From Brachypodium distachyon (taxonomy: Eukaryota > Streptophyta > Magnoliopsida > Poales > Poaceae), in assembly GCF_000005505.3 (NCBI RefSeq), contig NC_016131.3, positions 51,073,355 to 51,137,354 on the forward strand: a stretch of DNA of 64,000 nt, in the 5' to 3' direction. The position numbers were made by a program, and so were the translations under genes. A model generated the notes under the pieces. It was not told the DNA's origin, did not search any database, and worked only from the letters and a program-made list of their open reading frames with translations. Positions within the stretch are counted from its first letter, which is position 1. Each line of letters begins with the position of its first letter. Shown here piece by piece: positions 11,388-23,865 of the stretch.

Positions 11388-12427
11388 TTTTTTTTTTGAC
11401 CGGAGAAAACAGCAGGAGAGGCTCCTACTGTGTTTTGTATTAATGAAGAATAGTTACAGCTTTACATATGTACACAAGGATGGGGCGCTGGTCTCCTAAA
11501 AAGAAACGGAAACAATTACAGGGTAGCTAAGATGCTGGCAAGTTTAATTTTTTGGCCCTCTTGTGTGATCCTGTAGCTAAGGAGTTGAAGATCCGTCTTG
11601 AGCCGGGACTTCCAGGATTCTTTTGTTGGAGGGGCATTTTCAAAGATTTTTGCATTCCTTTCCTTCCAAATTCCCCAGCTGCCAAGGATGAAGCATTCCC
11701 AAAAGAGGCCTCTGTGCCAACGCTGCTTTGCCCTGAAGATGTTGTTAGGGATAGTTAAGCTAAGGTCCCAGCTAATACCAAGGTCGCTCCAGTAGCTTTG
11801 AGCAAAGGCGCAGTCAAAAAATAGGTGCTGTAACGTTTCTTCCGGGGGGGGGCCGGTTGGCAGAGATCACAAAGCCAAGAATCACCCACATTATAATTTT
11901 TCCTTCGAAGCATGTTTCGAGTGTTGAGGCGATCCATCATCATTAGCCAGATAAAAACCTTGTGCTTCATAGTGCATTTTGACTTCCAGAATTTTTTCAT
12001 AATTTGGTGTGTTGGCATGGCGTCGAAGTAGTGCTTGTAGAAGTTGCTGGGTGAGAAGGTTTGTTCCAGGTATAAGACCAAGTATCATTTTTCTCTGTCG
12101 ACGGCCGCAGAGAGGTCACAATATCCCTGATATCATTGAATTCCTGAAAAGCCAGGTGCGAGAGAGGGGCTTGAAGGGAAGTGGGGTTATCAATTTCTCT
12201 GCAAAATTCGCCAACCGAGATATCCTCTTCAATGGAGAAGGAGAAAACTCGAGGGAACCTTTCCTGTAAAATGTGATCGTTCCAATTGTCTTTCCAAAAC
12301 AGACAAGTGTCACCACGCCTTGGGCTACAGTTAGCAAAACCTCTGAAAATGGGGCCCAGCTTTAAGACATATTTCCACCAAAACGAGCCACAGGGCGCAT
12401 GGGTATCATCTGCATATTGGATTACGA
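11388..12427 (-). mobile_element. Second, younger LINE fragment nested in the first
   Basis: A T-run at 11388 (the A-tail of a minus-strand element) and a 5' end at 12427 are bounded by the 13-bp duplication CGTATCAGCATGT (11375-11387 and 12428-12440). The minus strand encodes the LINE ORF2 tail with the zinc-binding motif HKVFIWLMMMDRLNTRNML followed by CDLCQ, with frames broken. It is 5' truncated to about 1 kb and from a different LINE family than its host. Confidence 0.88.
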
Positions 12428-12930
12428 CGTATCAGCATGTACCACAGCATGGTACATAGATTTGACCAAAAATAATCCGTTGGGGTGAAGATTCCAACGA
12501 AACTCATCATGTCCAGGAGATAAGTTCACAGAAGCAACGCGAGTTAGGAGGTTGGTCTGATCCACCAATTTAGGTCCGACAAGATTTCGTTTCAAGGACA
12601 CATTTGGTGGGAAGGAGGCGAGAACCTGTGCCAAGGGACCATTTTTGTTACGAACAATGAGGAATAAGGAAGGGTATTGGTCTCGAAAGGGGCGACCACC
12701 GAGCCAAGAATCCTCTCAGAATCTCACTTGAGAGCCATCCTTGATAGAGAATGAGCCATAACGGAAAAAAAATCGTTTGGTTCTCATCACACCTCCCCAA
12801 AAGTGAGAACCCCCTGGTTTCCACACCACTTGAGACAATGCCTGCGAACCGATGTATTTGTTCCGTATTAGGTCCTGCCATATACCGTCCTCAAACAAAA
12901 GTTTGAACAACCATTTGCTTAGAAGAGCGG

Positions 12931-13800
12931 TGTCGGACCCCGAAACTCCGGCACCGGGGATGCCATGCACCCCCTTTTTATTTCGGTGGAGGGCGAAGGG
13001 GATCGCTCCGGCGATCGCCGGCGTGGCCAAAGACACGAGGTGTGACACGGTGGATTTACCCAGGTTCGGGCCACCCTGTGGTGTAAAACCCTATGTCATG
13101 CTTCTGGTTTTGTATTCAATGGGTTTTGGTTGGATTACACGTTGCCAGGGGGTCCCGGGCTTTGCTGCTTGTCTCTCTAGAAGTCTACTTACTTGGCTAA
13201 ATGTTGGAACCCATTTACCAACGGCATTGGTCCTCCTTTTATACTCAAGGAGATACCACAGGTGCCAATGTTTACCGCGTGACACGTTAGCCAACTGCGT
13301 GTCAAAGGATCAAGAAGTGTAGCCCTGTTGAGCCACACTGTGCTTCATGCAACACCCAAACTACTGTATACGGTGAATAAAACGTGCTGTAGGGTAACCG
13401 CCGTAGCCTTACTGTGTAAGACTAGACCCGCCGCTCTAGCCTCCGTCGGAGCATTTAATGCCATGTCTTCACTGTTCTCTTGTCCCACCTGTAAGCCCAA
13501 GCGAGGGTTGCCGAGAGGAGCTCCACTATTCGGGCTAGGAACGTTGCGGGGAATAGCATGCCTTGACCTTGCCGGGACGGCACTTCCCGGGCTGCGGTTG
13601 CGGGAAGGTATCCTTCTTGCTCTGGATCTTGGTTTTGAGAGGCTCCAGTGTGATGGTCTTGCCGGTGAGTGTCTCTTGTAGGCCTGCTAACCGGCCTTGG
13701 GGGGGGGGGGGGGGGGGGGGGGAGCTCCCCTTGCGAGATCTTGGCCGTTGCGACCCACGCGTCTAGATTCAGTGGGACACCGTGGGCCACTGGTGCGACA
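12931..13800 (+). mobile_element. Solo LTR (870 bp) with 5-bp target duplication
   Basis: Starts TGTCGGACCCCG and ends GGTGCGACA, flanked by AGCGG at 12926-12930 and 13801-13805. No internal retrotransposon domains and no second LTR exist, so it is the product of LTR-LTR recombination. It interrupts the LINE ORF2 between the codons read as LGAKST and ALLSKW. A poly(A)-like GAATAAAACG lies at about 13375, supporting the plus orientation. The family (Gypsy or Copia) cannot be told from the LTR alone. Confidence 0.87.
13699..13722 (+). repeat. 24-base G homopolymer
   Basis: An uninterrupted G run inside the solo LTR. It could form a quadruplex, and is also a typical place for assembly error. 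Confidence 0.9.
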
Positions 13801-15638
13801 AGCGGTACTTTTAGCACCAAGATCCTGAATACCTAGACCCCCTTGGTCTTTTGTTCTGCAGATAATGCACCATTTTGCGAGTCCATATTTATTTTCATGA
13901 CTATCATTCTGCCATAAAAATCTGGACCGAAAATAATCAAGCCTCTTGAGAACTCCACGTGGAATCTCAAAGAAAGACATCATAAAAATAATCATACTAC
14001 TAAGCATGGAATTGATGAGGACAAGCCTTCCTCCGATGGATAAATGTTTTCCTTTCCAACTCGCAAGTCTCTTCTTGAGCCTCTCCTCCACACCCTTGCA
14101 TTCGGAATTTTTCAGCTTCCGATAGTGAATCGGGATACCAAGGTATCGAATGGGCAAAGACCCCATCGCACAACGAAGCAACTCAGAATAGTGCTGGGCA
14201 GAGTCCATCGCCTCGCCGAAGCAAAAGATTTCACTTTTGTGAAAGTTGATTTTCAGACCCAACAATTGCTCGAAAAAGATCGCACAAGCTTGAGGTTTCG
14301 AGCCTTCTCCACATCATGCTCCATAAATAGAATTGTATCATCTGCATATTGAAAAATAGATAAACCGTCATCAAAAAGATGAGGTACCACTCCACCAATT
14401 AAATCTTCTTCTCGAGCTCTCTCAATCAGGACGGCGAGCATATCAGCCACAATATTAAAAAGTGCCGAAGAAAGAGGATCCCCCTGATGCAAACCTTTCC
14501 AAGTTTGGAAAAAATTGCCAGTATGATCGTTCACCTTGAACGCCACGCTCCCTCCCGAAATGAAGCTCTCAATCCAAGAACACCACTTGGAGGAGAAGCC
14601 CTTCATACGAAGAGTCTGAAGCAGGAACGGACATTTCACTTTATCACAGGCTTTCTCGAAATCAATCTTGAAGATCTTTTTCCAATGGAGTTCATGAATG
14701 GTCTCGTGAAGGACCACGACCCCATCAAGAATATTGCGGCCTTGCATAAATGCCGTTTGGGTAGGACGTACAACATGATCCACCACACTGTTCAAACGAT
14801 TATTAACCACCTTAGTGAAAATTTTGAAGACCACATTCAAAAGGCAAATGGGCCTATATTGTTGGATACAATTAGCGTCTTTGACTTTTGGCAAAAGAAT
14901 GATCTCGCCCAAGTTGAAGCTAAACAGAGGGAGCGTATCATTATGGAGATCGAACAAAGCCATCAGATCATCCTTGGTAACATCCCAAAAGACCTGATAA
15001 AATTCTGCGGGAAAACCGTCAGGACCAGGGGCCTTGTTGTGTTCCATCTGGAAGACTGCTTCCTTGACCTCCTTTTCCGTGAAAGGGGACGTGAGGAACT
15101 CATTTTCGGCCTGAGAGACCTGAGGAATATCTCTCAATCTCGAGTCATCCATCGGCACAAAGCTCGGTTCAGATGGACCAAAGAGTTGTTTATAATAATC
15201 AGTAATATGTTGTTTTAGTGGACCGGCACCCTGGATTATATCTCCTTCATGTTGTAGGTTGAAAATACGTTTCTTACGATGACGGACATTAGCCACCAAA
15301 TGGAAGAACTTAGTATTGTCATCCCCTTTTAGCAAATATTCAACCTTAGAACGTTGATGCCACTTCAGCTCTTCTTCACGCCGAAATTGGGCTGTTGACT
15401 CATTTGATTTATTCTCGAGCTCAATCTCTTGATGAGTAAAGCCCCTGACTTCAGCTAGCTTGTCCAAATCATCTATAATTGTCGACAAGGGAGCTTTTTC
15501 ACGTTTATTGACTCCAGCGATGTGAGTCGCCCAGCCACGAAGGTCACGGCGAACCGGTCCCAATTGATTATTAAACCGCTGAGCAGAATACTTCCCTTTG
15601 CAGGGCCTCCGCCAAACTTCCCTTTGCTTGCCTTGATT

Positions 15639-15715
15639 CTTAAAGCAAAGTACCATCCTCAAACTACAATCTGCAGAGCTAGACATGCGATTCCAAAACC
15701 TGCCTTTTAAGTTTC
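15639..15715 (+). mobile_element. Old plus-strand LINE ORF2 fragment, right half
   Basis: Continues the frame of 10440-10661 after the 14-bp duplication: LKAKYHPQTTICRARH. LKAKY(F/H)P is common in plant LINE ORF2 proteins downstream of the GGLGIRDL block. Confidence 0.65.
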
Positions 15716-15944
15716 GATTCGCAAGGTATGCTAGTTAATTGAGAACTCGGTTTTTTTTTCTTACCAAATTCGGGATGGAAACATTTCTATCTAGAGCTCT
15801 CCTTGGTGTACCATTTGAAAAAACATTTATGATCAAATTATTATCCAGAACACTGGCTTTGTTTATCATGCTGTTGTAAGTCTGGAATTGCTAGAATCAC
15901 TGGAACGGTGAGCAAATTAGGGATTTTTAATCACCTGATTAGTA

Positions 15945-16057
15945 CTCACTCCGTCCCATATTAAGTGAATTTCTATTACATGTATCTAGACGCTTTTTAG
16001 ATATAGATACATCCATATTTGAGTAAATTTGAGTCACTTAATATGGGACGGAGGTAG
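15945..16057. mobile_element. Stowaway MITE (113 bp)
   Basis: Ends CTCACTCCGTCCCATATTAAG and CTTAATATGGGACGGAGGTAG, TA on both sides (15943-15944 and 16058-16059). Confidence 0.88.
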
Positions 16058-17140
16058 TAGCTATTAAGTAAAAAGACCTGTTGCTGCAATGCATGAACAC
16101 ATGTTCTTATCCTCGAGCTTATGTTTTAAATTTGTCAGATTGTTCTCCAACGTGAAAAGGTGCTTATTTTGTTTGCAAGATGTGTTGATGCAAAATTTGT
16201 GCTCCATTGCTTGATAGGTCTGGTGGCATAGGTATATTTTAAGTTACTTGTTTACTATCCATCTTGGTTATTATTTTGCCGTTTGCATCTAGCTCCTATC
16301 TCTCAATTTGGTTGGTTACATTGGATGAACATATCAACCTTCTATTTGTTTCTACACGTATTAATTAGCATAGGTTCTGTGCTCCCTCTCTATAGACAAA
16401 GAATCACATTACATTTCTTTATATAACAAATTAGAAACACGACTTTCACACCAGTCTTACATCTCTGATACATGGAGAGGCAGAAAGAAAACACTGGTAC
16501 TACTAAATCAACCATACAATTCTATTTTACTTGCATACTGCTACCTTCATGTACAGTGTTTTTTAGGCTCAACGGATATGCACTCCCACCTTCCTCCATT
16601 CATCTATAGAGAGGCTCGCAAGATATATATATACCAAGGCAATTCAAAAAATCAGTACTGTGAAACAACCAATGCATCTAACTTTACAAGATGGAAGCCA
16701 AGACCTATCTTCGCATGCTGACATCGCAAGCATACTTGGGTCTGATCATCCGTTCTTTACAATTCAATACGTCCAAAATGGAAAAAGGACATATGCCAGT
16801 TCCATCCTTCCTGATGACAAAACATGAAAGCAAGCTACAAACACAGTCCTTCCTGATGACAAAACATGAAAGCAAGCTACAACCACAGTGCGTAGCTGCC
16901 AATGCGCTTATCGCATATTAAAATCATGTACTCCCTTCGGCCGGAATTACTTGTCACACATTTAGTACAACTTTGTACTAAATCTTTTTATCAACATTTC
17001 AAATCATGAAATGCACCTTTTTACATCAAAATTTCAAATAAATAAATATATTTCCATACATGATTATCAATATTTTTTCACTCCATGAATCCCTTCATCT
17101 AGTTCTTTCAATGCTTATGCTTCCACTTGTTGCCATATTC
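16058..17140. other. Downstream flank of the OZ/VAR3-like gene
   Basis: AT-rich. It holds the 42-bp tandem pair at 16805-16888 and a partial Stowaway-like end at 16930 (TACTCCCTTCGGCCGG) without a matching partner. The 3' untranslated region of the neighbouring minus-strand gene probably reaches into it. Confidence 0.45.
16805..16888. repeat. 42-bp tandem duplication, two near-identical copies
   Basis: The units starting TCCTTCCTGATGACAAAAC at 16805 and 16847 differ by a single base, pointing to a recent slippage or duplication event. Confidence 0.9.
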
Positions 17141-20100
17141 CTACCTTATATTGGAACGCCTGAGGGATCGGTCATTGCCATCAAAATTACTTCTATTATT
17201 CCAACTTCTTCCATTTCTTTGTAAACCTCTTGAGCCAGTATCTTGCTGATTAGCTCTTCCCCTATGATTCTTATCAAAGGGGGATCCACCATCATGCATA
17301 TTCGAACTCCTGAACTGTGCATTTGATTTTGTCTTGCCATAACGGCCTCCACTTGAGTTTCTACCATTCGAAATGGAGCTTCTAGCAGGAAAATTATCTC
17401 GGAAGTTTGCTGAAGACCTGTTCCTCCTATTATCTGACTGGAATTGATCATCGATGTCAGAGTCCATATCAAGAACAGCATTAGAACTTCCCTGATTACG
17501 CCTACTTTTGTAAATATCCTCATCAAAATCAGAAATAGCCCCATCATTACTCTGCGAGCCAAAAGATGCTACTCTGCGGTGGTTGTTCAAACCACTGCCA
17601 CCTCTGGTTTTCTGCCAAGAATCAGCAAGATGACTAGATCTTAGAGAGGGCTGACTATCAAATTCATCATCATCAGTGGAACCTGTTACGTCGTCATTTT
17701 CCCCATAGTTAGAATTTCTACTGTTAGGAAATCCGCTGAAGTTATCTGACTGAGAAGCATCCTCAATGTCAGAATAACTCACCGTTGACACACCACCTGT
17801 CTGACCGCCTTTTGACAAATCAAGCTCATAACTGTCAATATCATCCTCTTCACTGTCAAAATCATCAAAACCAACTCTAGATGAGTTATCTTTTTCTGTG
17901 AATTTTCTCTCTCTTCCATTGCTTCTTGTTTCATCCATTCTAAATTTCTGAGCCTCAGAGCCCTTAGCATTATCTCTGCATGGGTAGTCCCCAGATGAAC
18001 TCTCACTGACCTTAGATGAATCGGCAAACTCAAAGGCTGCAACATCGGCACCATCTGATTCATTATCATCAAAGTCAAAGTTCCACGCATTAGAAACCTC
18101 AGGCTTGCGAGCTGGTCTTTCCAATCGTTTTCGTGGCACAGACTGATAAGTTTCCATTTGGCTGTTGGTGTATTCATCTGGAGGGCGGTCATGTTCACAA
18201 TGGAAACATGACATGTTCCGTCTGTAGTTCAAAAAGTTGCACCTGGAAATTGATTGAAAATCAGTAATATGCAAGGATATTAGCATAACTATGTCCATGA
18301 ATGGTACAACTCATGCATTCTTTCCATTTATCCCTTCCACTTCCCATCATTCTTATTAACAAAGTCTCTTCAGAGATGCCAGGATAAAGAAACATTTCAA
18401 CATGAACCAAGCTATTCTTGTTCACAGGCATGTTTTTTGGATACATGAGAACCATGGGTATGATAAATATGTCGAATTGTATTAAGGATTACTAGCATGT
18501 ATACCTACTGCAGAATAAGTTCAAAAGACAGAATCAAATAAATCCATGGCAAGTAAACTAACCGAGGACACTCCCACTCTCCAGGGAGGAGTTGCCTTTT
18601 GGGACGCTTAGCATCACATTGCAAGCAAATAGTATTTTTCGCAAAGTTCATGAAGTCACACCTGCAACCATACTTCAGAAAGTAAGAATAGTATGAACTC
18701 AACACTCCACAAATTACAGGTGAGAGTGGTTAAAGTACTTTGGGCAGAGCCAGTCTCCTTTCTTCATCTCTACATCATCACGTCCAACTCGTTTCTTTGG
18801 TGGTGGAGGTGGTTGCTTGACCTTAGGTGGCAATTTCCTGATTACTGGGGGTGGAAGATTAGGATCAATAGGAACAGCACTCAGCTTGGCAATATCATGT
18901 ATTAATTTCCGAACAACAGTCTTCACAGATTTCAGTTTGAGAAGTGGTTTGTTCTCTACAGTTCCCTTTACATGATCAAAACCATAGATCAATAAAATAC
19001 GGATAACATCAAGAGTCCTAGCTTCATCTTCTTTACGTGTAAGGATATAGCCCCTTGAGCATAGATTTCGCAAATTACAAGAACTGCACACCTGGAAATC
19101 AGTAACGAAAAAAAGGAATTAGAAGGTAAGAAGGTCTTAGTATCTTTTCATCTTCCATCTTTGTTTAGAGGTTAAACCCTACCTACATTTTAAGCATATT
19201 TTCATCTTCACGTTTACTACTTAAAAGTTAACGTCTTAATAGCTACTCTGGGAAAACACAGATACAGATGATCTAATACAACCACAAGTATATGTATTTC
19301 GGTGAGGCAAAAGGGATTATGGGAATCCACCGCAATACCAAATGCAGCCTAGATGTGTGCACTCCCAAAGTATCACCACTACTGTCCATATGGCACTGTT
19401 AAGACTTAAATGTGTGAAATGCCATATATCCAACTTCAAAATGGCACAAGGTGCTAGCCTAGGAGCGCTTGGCAGTCGCATAGAAATGCAGCAGGGACAT
19501 CAATTGAAGGAGTGTGAAAGAAAATAGGGAAAAGTAAAATTAAGGTAACGTGAGCTGACACGGCCCATTAAAGCACCAGAAAGGCCAATACATGCCTATT
19601 AAAGCACTAATCTAGGAATAGAAAAACAGAAGGTAGGGTTTCTATTCTACAACGCCTCTCTTCTCCCTCCCTGCAGCAATAGAGATGGGCTGACGGAGCT
19701 CAATTGCTGACCGGCTAGGGTGATTTCTCTCTGGAGAAGTGTAACTCCTCACTGCCCCCACTTGAGTGGAGAAACACAATTCCTGACCAAAAAGTTAGTT
19801 CCTTCTCGGCTGCCTAAACCTCTGCTGGGACCAAGGTGCATCGTTCTGTTGCCAACCAGCATCAATGCACGCTTAGGCGAACGCTGAAATACGCCTTCTG
19901 TCACTTTGCAGATATATATATAAAGTACTCAAAATTAACTACATATGCCGTGGTGAAGTGAGAACAAATGCACAATTGAAAAGAATTTTGAGTTCAGCTG
20001 CAACTTACATCACCCTCGTCAAGATGGACAAGTTTTCTTAATAACTTTGCAGAAAACACAACTTTTGGATCCATGCTGGGGCACCCATGGGCAACCAATA

Positions 20101-21624
20101 CTTGAAGATCCTTCCTAGGCAATGACCTGCACCAATGAGGAACTGTTAACATCATTACTAGTACTCAGTACATTATTACCTCTTTTGATGACTTACACTA
20201 TATGCCTTTTGGTACCAATACCCGATTGTCTTCACTCTTCAGTAATTTTTTTCTTTTGAGGCACAATGACAAATTCAGTTTAAGTGTCTTCACTATTTTC
20301 AAATATGTTAGGTTTTATTTCCATCTGTTAGCACGTGTGCTTTTCGCTTGGTTGTTCCTATCATATGCAAGGATGTCAGCAATCCCTAATTTCTGATAAT
20401 CTTAGCTGTTTCTTCGCATTCCAAATTGCAATGATATGTGCCGTGTGCACAGGGATAATGAATCTCTGACTTTATGATGAATATTTTTCTCTGCAGTTCC
20501 CTGCTTTCAACAAGAAATGTACTGGGCACTTTCCATAGTTTCAATGCAACCTAAATGTAAGTTTAGGAGACAAATAGTGAAACCTATGGGCTTTGAGCAA
20601 CAAAAGGACTAATAGACACATAAGACCATTAATACTTCATCCTTCTCAACTTACAGCAATGACAACTTTCAAGATGTAAACCTTTGTGGAAGCATTAAGT
20701 TAATTACTTAATTTCAATAGATTGTATATGTCCAACTTTTGTATCAAATTGTACCTAACAGTAGTAAGAATCCATTTCTGATGCCTATCGTCTAAAAACC
20801 TGCCTAAACCTTTTGGCAACATGGACTTTACAAGCCTAGAGAAAGATTCAATTACACTCCAGCCAATGGGTTAATGCAAAAATATTCACAAGGAGCTAAG
20901 CAGCTGAATTTGGTAATCAGATGTTGTAATGAACGAGACGGAACATAAATTTTCTGGAAGATTCGCCAATTGACCCGCAAACGTACTTGAGGATGTCGAA
21001 CCGGTCACGGCCGAAGTTCATGCAGGCGTTCTTGACAGTGGTCCAGTCCCTAGAAAAGTCGAAACCGGCCTCCTCAGCGACCTCTGAAAGATCCATAGGC
21101 ACTGCCGCTGCAACTAGAGACTCATCGGTGCTACCAGCGACCCCCAGGTCGAAGTACTTCTGCTGCGCGAGCCGTTCCATCAGTTCAATCCACTCGGGCC
21201 AAGGGTGCACCAGCTCCACTTCCCTCCGCAGCACCTCCGCCATGCTCATCCTGTCCACCTCCTCCTCCTGCTCTCCTACCACCGCTTCAGCATACTTCTT
21301 CGGCTCACTCGGTTCCAGCTTCGGCTCCAGCTCCGGCGGGGGTACGTCGGGGGCCGGGACTGGGCGGCGCCAGGACTGGATGCGGCGCAAGGCCGCATCA
21401 CGGGCGGAGAGGTCGGAGGAGCGGGAGCGGTCGAGTGCGTCGAGCTGGTCGAAGACGAAGGAGAGTCGGGCAGAGAGGGAGGGAGGCTTCGAGGAGGAGG
21501 GGGTCGCCGGCGAGGGGAGAGAGGTGTGGGAGGAAGAGAAGCAAAAGGGGCGGCGGCGAAGGAGAAGGGATAGTCTAGAGGTGGCGCAGTGGCGGCGGAG
21601 TAGCGATAGCGAGTAGGAAGCCAT
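17141..21624 (-). CDS. RanBP2-type zinc-finger protein, organelle OZ/VAR3 family
   Basis: Five exons in coding order: 21624-20987, 20126-20009, 19091-18739, 18661-18563, 18242-17141; all introns are GT-AG and the phases agree, giving 769 codons. The N-terminus is Ser/Arg-rich like an organelle transit peptide. The conserved family core follows: ACMNFGRDRFDILK, then SLPRKDLQVLVAHGCPS, then CSSCNLRNLCSRGY. Two RanBP2 fingers come next, each WxCPxCx4N with a later CxxC pair: GDWLCPKCDFMNFAKNT and GEWECPRCNFLNYRRNM. The last ~350 residues are acidic, Ser/Asn-rich and probably disordered. Arabidopsis relatives (OZ1/VAR3, OZ2) act in plastid or mitochondrial RNA editing and chloroplast development. 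Which member this corresponds to, and which organelle, I cannot decide. Each zinc finger is split by an intron after WxCP(K/R). Confidence 0.9.
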
Positions 21625-21956
21625 GCCCGGGTTTTCGGCGGCTCGGCTCTTCCCTCACATGGAAGGGGGAGGGCAAAACCCTGGACGATCTGAGAGGCGC
21701 GGGCGGAACAGAGGCCAGCGAGGAATTCTTCTCCGAGAGAATGGGTTCGCTAGGTTGTGGTATTTCGTTTCGTTAACACAATTTTTTGCCAAAAATTAAT
21801 TTATTAATATGTAGTTTTTGAGACCTGAAACTTATATCAATAATTCGTTTTCAAACATTCTTACTGATAATTATAGTCTCCTAGAGTTTCTTATCGTATA
21901 AATTATTCGTTCCGATTCATGATAAATATCTGGTATTTAGCATAAAGTTAACTTGT

Positions 21957-22065
21957 GAAGATGTGGATGGAAGGATCTATCAGTATTGTATGTTTTGTGC
22001 TGCTGATGATGACATTGATCGTTTATTTTTTCAATGTCCAATGACAAGCTTATGTGTCTGAGGTG
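21957..22065 (+). mobile_element. LINE zinc-binding (zf-RVT) remnant
   Basis: The plus strand reads YCMFCAADDDIDRLFFQCPM, the Cys/His zinc-binding block at the end of plant LINE ORF2 proteins. It is short and isolated. Confidence 0.6.
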
Positions 22066-23334
22066 CACAGATCTCCTTCAATACTAGTTATGGCAACCTC
22101 CTTGATGAAACTTAAAGTATACGATATAGGAAATTGATCGGCTAAAGAAGTATTCTCGTGTCATACATCTTCCCAAAGTATTCCCATGCCATACATATTT
22201 TCATAATCTAGTTTGACATCCAGATCCCAATACTTTGTTGCGTCTCTCATATAACATTTTCTTGACCTCTATCAGGCCAGCCCAAAATTGAGACACACCA
22301 CCAGCGACATGGGCTTGAGAGAAGGTCTGTTTCTAAATATATTTCCTCTTAGAAGATCCTTCCAAACAATCATGGCTTGGCACAAGGTGGGCCGTGATTG
22401 TCATCTAGCTACGGGGAGCTGCCGAAATCATGGGGTCGTCTGATTTGCTGCTAACGGTGTTGTACTTAATCAGTTGAGCTCCCAGGTCAAGGCCTTGCCG
22501 GTTGTTTTTTATGGCATGTTGCACTAAACCTCATACCACGATAACGTCTTTTGGTCCGAGGATCTGAAGCATCAAGTAGGCATAGTTCGTATGCCCATAA
22601 GTTGTGCGATTTGTGGCCAATCCAATATCTCCTTATGCGTCATTTAGAAGTTGACCACTTCGAGGTACACCTCTCGATTCAAAAATTCTCTTTGTCCCCA
22701 AAGGTAACCGATAGAATCGGAGGCCTGGTGGATGTGTTGAGTACTATCTCATAAAAGGGTATCTAGATGGGTTTTATCTCACTTTGTGGGACCTGCATTT
22801 GTTTGATTTCCATAAAGTTAATGGTGAACTCGGGTTGCCTCCGTCGTGTGACGAACTCGAGCGCAATCGAATATAGGGGACACTAACAAGGCATAGTGTT
22901 CTAGGTACGGAGATTAGGATTGGCAGTCGTTTTTGTTGTAGGAGATGGGAACATGTGCCCACTCTAAACCTTATGTTCGAGGGTTGCGGGGTCACAGATA
23001 GTACCTCTCATGGTATGCTCTTGGCCTCCCTCTTTGACTCTTAACGTAGAACCACCCCACATCTAGTTGATTTTGTTTGTCATGTAGAGGATGGTCTCAT
23101 GTCCCTGCCGAGTTCTTGTGACCTTTTCGGACACTTTGGCCGCCTTCTGCACATCATAAGCGATAGCTCCAAAGGCTCTGACGGCTCCCGTTGATCTTGT
23201 TGATGAAGAGTTGGAGATCAATACTCCGAGGTATGCGCCAACTGTCGAGAGAGAAAATATCCAGACCTCGCAACAGTGCGTTCTTTGTACGATATTTCTT
23301 GGATGTGTGGATACGGTCAAGGCGCCAGGGGATC

Positions 23335-23745
23335 TAACACTCGGACTTACCTAGGTTCGAGCCCGTAAGGATTTGATAACAACCATACTCCTGTCTTAGT
23401 TGTATAATATGAGTCACATAATATAATTGTGTTTACACTAGGGTACGGGATGAGTTGAGAGAACTTGGTGGGTTAGGGTTTGTGCATCTGTAGGTAGAAT
23501 AGGTTCATGTGGTTCTCCAATTGTTTCTCCCTTTCTATGAACCCTTGGTCACATTTGTATAGGCATAGTAACGCAGTTATGCGCTAGTCTATAGGTAGGA
23601 CTTCATGACAAGTTGGCTGGTTTACGGATCTATACTGCAAGACCCGCTTTAACTCTTTTTCAGATAATCTGTAAGGTTTCCTTATGAAACCTAGGTACAC
23701 CCACCTAGGTCATTATGAGTCCCGCTAGTACACGTACTCCCAAAA
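23335..23745. mobile_element. LTR-like remnant
   Basis: Contains CACTCGGACTTACCTAGGTTCG, a phrase of the kind seen in grass LTRs and also in weaker form in the solo LTR at 13045, followed by non-coding DNA. No clear ends or target duplication. Confidence 0.35.
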
Positions 23746-23752
23746 CCATTTA

Positions 23753-23865
23753 CTGCCTCCGTTCCATAATTCTTGTCGAAATCTTACATGAATCTAGACG
23801 TTTTTTAGGAATAGATACATCCATTTTTAGACAAATTTGAGACAAGAATTATGAAACGGAGAAAC
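23753..23865. mobile_element. Stowaway MITE (113 bp)
   Basis: Inverted CTGCCTCCGTTCCATAATTC and GAATTATGAAACGGAGAAAC, TA at 23751-23752 and 23866-23867. Confidence 0.8.

Larger units (their letters stand above)
10676..15624 (-). mobile_element. L1-type LINE, 5' truncated, interrupted twice
   Basis: The 3' A-tail is at 10676-10684 (as T on the plus strand) and the 5' end at 15624. Both ends are flanked by the 14-bp duplication TGCTTGCCTTGATT (10662-10675 and 15625-15638). The minus strand encodes ORF2 without the endonuclease: an extended frame 15620-14253 with reverse transcriptase blocks NKAPGPDGFPAEF, QYRPICLLNV, LHQGDPLSSALFN and the catalytic QYADDTILF. After a frameshift near 14265 come GLKINFHKSEIF and GGLGIQDLG; the post-RT region resumes at 12930 (LLSKWLFKLLFEDG), and the zinc-binding C-terminus runs at about 11380-11150. 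A second LINE (11388-12427) and a solo LTR (12931-13800) are inserted in it. The frames are broken by stops and shifts, so the copy is dead. Confidence 0.9.

Noticed and set aside
14487..15218. 243-codon plus frame
   Set aside because: Antisense of the LINE reverse transcriptase, no family features.
14253..15686. 477-codon minus frame as a host gene
   Set aside because: It carries reverse transcriptase motifs and lies within an element bounded by a 14-bp duplication; its first ~20 codons belong to the flanking older LINE.
20987..21616. 209-codon plus frame
   Set aside because: Exact antisense of OZ/VAR3-like exon 1.
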